A model generated the notes under the pieces. The model had not been told where the DNA came from and did not search any database. It was given only the letters and a program-made list of their open reading frames with translations. Source: an uncultured Emergencia sp. (GTDB lineage Bacteria > Bacillota > Clostridia > Peptostreptococcales > Anaerovoracaceae). Taken from it: DNA of 8,483 nt. Where the stretch lies: assembly GCA_937997955.1 (NCBI GenBank), contig CALLDR010000022.1, positions 1 through 8,483 of the forward strand, read 5' to 3'. The translations under genes were made by a program, and so were the position numbers. Below, piece after piece: positions 5,716-8,483 of the stretch. Position 1 is the stretch's first letter, and the number at the start of each line of letters is the position of its first letter.

Positions 5716-7101
5716 ATGAACGAGAAAACCTTATGGGAGATCTATACAGAAGAGGATCTGGCGCGGCTGGAGCAGGTGACGGACTGGTATAAGGAGTGCC
5801 TGGACGCGGGCAAGACGGAGCGGGAATGTGTGGCTCTGTCCGTATCCATGGCGGAGGAGAAAGGGTATAAGCCTCTGCGGAAGGCCATCGAAGCCGGGCA
5901 GGAGCTGAAGCCGGGAGACAAGGTCTACGCGGTTTACAATGACAAGACCATCGTCCTCTACCATATCGGTCAGGAGAATATGACCAAGGGCATGAACATC
6001 TTGGGGGCTCATATCGATTCGCCGAGGATCGACGTGAAGCAGGTGCCGCTCTACGAAAACGGCGGCTTCGCCTACCTTGACACCCATTATTACGGCGGCA
6101 TCAAGAAGTACCAGTGGGTGACCATTCCTCTGGCCATCCACGGCGTTATCGTCCGCAAGGACGGCAGTAAGCAGGAGATCCGCATCGGAGAGGACGACAA
6201 AGATCCGGTGTTCACCATCACCGATATTCTGGTCCACCTGTCCAAAAAACAGATGGAGAAGAAGGCCGGAGCCGTCATCGAGGGCGAGAATCTGGACCTG
6301 CTCGTCGGAAGCAGACCGCTGCCTGACACGGAGAAGGAGGCTGTCAAGGCGGGCGTCATGAAGCTGATCACAGACCAGTATCAGGTAGAAGAAGAGGACT
6401 TTCTGTCCGCGGAGCTGGAAATCGTTCCTTCCGGCAAAGCGCGGGATCTGGGTTTTGACCGCAGCATGATCTTGGGATATGGCCACGACGACAGGATCTG
6501 CGCCTTTACATCTCTCAGAGCCATGTTGGAGATGGAAGAGACGCCGAAGCGGACGTCCTGCTGTATCCTGGTGGACAAAGAAGAGATCGGAAGCTACGGG
6601 GCCAGCGGCATGCAGTCCCGGTTCTTTGAGAATATGACGGCTGAAGTGCTGGCCCTGTGCGGCCACGGAACAGACCTGGCTGTGCGCCGCTGCCTGGCGT
6701 CGTCCAAGATGCTGTCCTCCGACGTCAACGCGGCCTTTGACCCGCTGTACGCCGACGTGTTTGAAACCAAAAATACAGCCTACTTTGGCAAAGGCCCTGT
6801 GTTCTGCAAGTATACAGGCTCCGGCGGCAAAGGAGGATCCAGCGACGCCAACGCGGAGTATATGGCGGCGATCAGAAAGGTCATGGCGGACAACAACGTG
6901 AACTTCCAGACCTCTGAGCTGGGCAAGGTAGACGCGGGAGGCGGCGGGACCATCGCGTGGATCCTGGCCAACTACGGCATGGAGGTCATCGACAGCGGCA
7001 TCGCGCTTCTGTGCATGCACGCGCCGATGGAAGCGGCCAGCAAGGCGGACATCTACGAGGCCGTCAGATGCTACAAAGCCTTCCTGAAGGATATGGCGTA
7101 A
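5716..7101 (+). CDS. apeA: M18-family zinc aminopeptidase, ApeA type
   Basis: This is a cytoplasmic di-zinc aminopeptidase that removes N-terminal residues from peptides; eukaryotic relatives are aspartyl aminopeptidase and yeast Ape1. The 461-residue length is normal for the family. The metal-site and catalytic residues are all visible: H99 and D101 in LGAHIDSP, D258/D259 in GHDDR, E289 and E290 in DKEEIGS, D336 in DVNAAFDP and H435 in MHAPMEA. The glycine-rich segment near 368-375 and the DAGGGGT segment at 406-412 are also typical. AAAGGA (5700-5705) lies 10 nt before the ATG. The gene has its own extended -10 promoter and a strong terminator 50 bp after the stop, so it appears to be a single-gene unit. 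No signal peptide is seen. The symbol follows the bacterial M18 aminopeptidase 1 naming and is less certain than the family. Exact residue preference (acidic or broad) cannot be told. Confidence 0.95.
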   Translation: MNEKTLWEIYTEEDLARLEQVTDWYKECLDAGKTERECVALSVSMAEEKGYKPLRKAIEAGQELKPGDKVYAVYNDKTIVLYHIGQENMTKGMNILGAHIDSPRIDVKQVPLYENGGFAYLDTHYYGGIKKYQWVTIPLAIHGVIVRKDGSKQEIRIGEDDKDPVFTITDILVHLSKKQMEKKAGAVIEGENLDLLVGSRPLPDTEKEAVKAGVMKLITDQYQVEEEDFLSAELEIVPSGKARDLGFDRSMILGYGHDDRICAFTSLRAMLEMEETPKRTSCCILVDKEEIGSYGASGMQSRFFENMTAEVLALCGHGTDLAVRRCLASSKMLSSDVNAAFDPLYADVFETKNTAYFGKGPVFCKYTGSGGKGGSSDANAEYMAAIRKVMADNNVNFQTSELGKVDAGGGGTIAWILANYGMEVIDSGIALLCMHAPMEAASKADIYEAVRCYKAFLKDMA

Positions 7102-7151
7102 AGGGAGCTGTGACAAAAGAATACTTAATAAATACCATATAAATACCATGC

Positions 7152-7181
7152 AAAAAGGATGTCTTTTGGGACATCCTTTTT
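7152..7181. terminator. bidirectional intrinsic terminator between convergent genes
   Basis: AAAAAGGATGTC (7152-7163) and GACATCCTTTTT (7170-7181) are perfect 12-bp complements with a 6-nt loop. Each strand reads a stem followed by a T-run, so it should stop both the aminopeptidase transcript (stop at 7101) and the opposing aminotransferase transcript (stop at 7232). Just upstream, AAATACCAT occurs twice 11 bp apart (7130-7138 and 7141-7149), with no evident role. Confidence 0.93.
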
Positions 7182-7231
7182 ACGATAAAGCTTAAAGTTT
7201 TATAGGGGTTTATTTGTAGTAAGCAAATGAA

Positions 7232-8422
7232 TTATTTATACGCTTCCATCATTTTTTCAAATGCCGGTAAGCTTCTCTTTATCATGTCGTTTGCGACACA
7301 GTAGGACAGGCGCATGTAACCCGGACAGTCGAAGCCTTCGCCAGGAACGACCAGCAGGTTGTGATCCAGCTTGGCCTTCTCAGAGAACGCCATACCGTCT
7401 CCATTTGGAACTTCTACGAAGAGGTAGAAAGCGCCGTCAGGTTTCGCGCATTTATATCCCATCTTTGTCAGAGAATCGTACAGCAGAGTGCGGTTCTCGT
7501 CGTAAGCCTTTAAATCAGGCATTTCGTCTACGCAGCGCTGAATGACCATCTGCGGCAGTGTCGGCGCGCAGACATGTCCATTGGCGCGGGCTGCGCCTGC
7601 GATGGCGTCAAAGATCTCAGCGGCGTCGTCGCACTGATCCGGTACGCATACATATCCAATACGCTCACCTGGCAGAGACAGGCTCTTGGACCAGGAATAA
7701 CATACGATGGTGTTCTTGTAAACGGTTGGAATAAAGGTGACCTCTACGCCGCCGTAAACCAGTTCTCTGTAAGGTTCATCGGCGATGATGTAGATCGGAT
7801 GTCCGAATTCTTCACCCTTCTTTGTCAGGATAGCTGCCAGAGCTTCCAGGGTTTCCTTGGTGTATACGACGCCGGACGGGTTGTTCGGCGAGTTGATGAT
7901 GATAGCCTGGGTGTGTTCGGTGATCAGTTCTTCAACCTTTGCTAAGTCGATCTGGAAGTGTTCTCTGTCAGCAGGAACTACGACCAGATTTCCGCCGTTC
8001 TTAGTGATGAAAGGACGGTATTCCGGGAAGAAAGGCGCAACGGCCATGATTTCGGATTTCTCATCGGCCACCAGCGCTTTGATGGCGGAAATCAGGGCAG
8101 GAGCCGCGCCGCAGGTTACGAACAGGTTGGAAGGCTTGATATCGGTGCCGAATCTCTTGTTCAGATTGGCAGCGATGGCTTCGCGGGTTTCATCAAAACC
8201 GCCGGCCATGGAATAGCCGTGGATCTTGATGGAATCCGTATCATCCAGAATGTCCTTGATGGACTGCTGAACTTTGGCTGGAGCAGGGATGCTCGGATTT
8301 CCCAGCGTATAGTCAAATACGTTTTCAGGACCGACGATCTTTGCCTGCTGAAGACCATAGGCGAACAGTTCACGGATGATAGAAGGCTGGCTTCCCAGTT
8401 CGTGCATGGTTTGATTAAACAT
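7232..8422 (-). CDS. pyridoxal-phosphate-dependent aminotransferase, class I (fold type I)
   Basis: This cytoplasmic enzyme would move an amino group between an amino acid and a 2-oxo acid using PLP. From the chosen start it has 396 residues, normal for the aspartate-aminotransferase-like family. Key residues (396 numbering): phosphate-loop segment CGAAP from about 105, N181 in SPNNPSG, D215 and Y218 in ADEPYREL, PLP-binding lysine K246 in SWSKSLSLPGERIG with R253, and carboxylate-binding R371 in MRLSY. Two ATGs compete: 8428 lies only 1 nt from AGGAGG (plus coordinates 8430-8435), while 8422 lies 7 nt from it. The second is preferred and gives the N-terminus MFNQTMHELGS. Relatives in Clostridia are often annotated as aspartate or general aminotransferases; the donor cannot be settled from sequence. 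By eye the gene is less GC-rich than the others, perhaps reflecting high expression or a different history. It converges on the aminopeptidase gene and shares its terminator. Confidence 0.95.
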   Translation of the reverse strand: MFNQTMHELGSQPSIIRELFAYGLQQAKIVGPENVFDYTLGNPSIPAPAKVQQSIKDILDDTDSIKIHGYSMAGGFDETREAIAANLNKRFGTDIKPSNLFVTCGAAPALISAIKALVADEKSEIMAVAPFFPEYRPFITKNGGNLVVVPADREHFQIDLAKVEELITEHTQAIIINSPNNPSGVVYTKETLEALAAILTKKGEEFGHPIYIIADEPYRELVYGGVEVTFIPTVYKNTIVCYSWSKSLSLPGERIGYVCVPDQCDDAAEIFDAIAGAARANGHVCAPTLPQMVIQRCVDEMPDLKAYDENRTLLYDSLTKMGYKCAKPDGAFYLFVEVPNGDGMAFSEKAKLDHNLLVVPGEGFDCPGYMRLSYCVANDMIKRSLPAFEKMMEAYK

Positions 8423-8429
8423 TCTCATT

Positions 8430-8435
8430 CCTCCT
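8430..8435 (-). promoter_or_regulatory. strong AGGAGG RBS that decides the aminotransferase start
   Basis: Read on the minus strand, AGGAGG is followed by one base, then ATGAGAATG. Only the second ATG (8422) is at normal spacing (7 nt); the first (8428) is too close for efficient initiation. Confidence 0.8.
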
Positions 8436-8483
8436 AAATGATTTTCATTTAAACGGCAACAAATTTACGTAACGACAATATTT
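8436..8483 (-). other. aminotransferase upstream region, truncated by the window edge
   Basis: This AT-rich stretch holds a small inverted repeat next to the RBS (AAATGA at 8436-8441, TCATTT at 8445-8450) and the 8-bp palindrome TTACGTAA (8465-8472). I found no convincing -35/-10 pair on the minus strand; the promoter may lie beyond the window. Confidence 0.4.

Noticed and set aside
5731..7149. 472-aa open frame antisense to the aminopeptidase
   Set aside because: It mirrors the sense codons of a clear M18 enzyme and ends exactly at the TTA leucine codon 6 of that gene (5731-5733). GC-rich codon use that avoids TTA, CTA and TCA explains its length.
8463..8473. Possible isolated piece of the left-end repeat (ATTTACGTAAC resembling ATTTACGAAAC)
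   Set aside because: Only 10 of 11 bases match, with no second arm before the window ends; AT-rich chance similarity is sufficient.

Overview
The window looks like chromosomal DNA from a GC-rich anaerobic Firmicute of class Clostridia, perhaps near Lachnospiraceae or Anaerovoracaceae. This is inferred from the gene families, from strong AGGAGG-type ribosome binding sites, and from the two-component-system plus FtsX-type ABC exporter arrangement. No rRNA or marker gene is present to fix the taxon. There are six genes: five on the plus strand and one convergent on the minus strand.

Positions 1-407 hold no convincing gene. Positions 1-232 are four copies of an exact 63-bp tandem repeat, cut by the left window edge. 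Each copy carries an inverted pair, GGTTTCGTA and TACGAAACC. The arms alternate every 31-32 bp, which is three turns of B-DNA. A good sigma-A type promoter (TTGACG-18-TATGAT, 316-345) follows, with a short dyad around its -35 box.

Positions 408-5515 form a regulator/transporter module: an OmpR-type response regulator (408-1244), a sensor kinase with one membrane helix (1241-2167), an ABC ATPase of the MacB/LolD type (2347-3039) and an 827-residue double-FtsX permease (3032-5515). Regulator and kinase overlap by 4 bp; ATPase and permease overlap by 8 bp, the permease starting at TTG. Between the two pairs lies a 179-bp gap with a spaced AAAACTG motif series and a perfect 11-11-11 dyad. The simplest reading is that the kinase and regulator control the transporter through this gap, as in many clostridial antimicrobial-peptide or envelope-stress modules. 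The permease does not have the BceB layout, so the substrate is unknown. The regulator carries an unusual C-terminal tail built from 18-bp (six-residue) repeats.

Positions 5516-7200 hold a separate unit: an extended -10 promoter, an M18 zinc aminopeptidase (5716-7101, ApeA type) and a perfect bidirectional intrinsic terminator (7152-7181). From the right, a class I PLP-dependent aminotransferase (7232-8422, minus strand) converges on this terminator. These two genes look like ordinary amino-acid and peptide metabolism, not part of the transporter module.

The coding content belongs to known families. The least explained parts are the helically phased 63-bp repeat, the hexapeptide-repeat tail of the regulator and the two DNA motifs ahead of the transporter genes.
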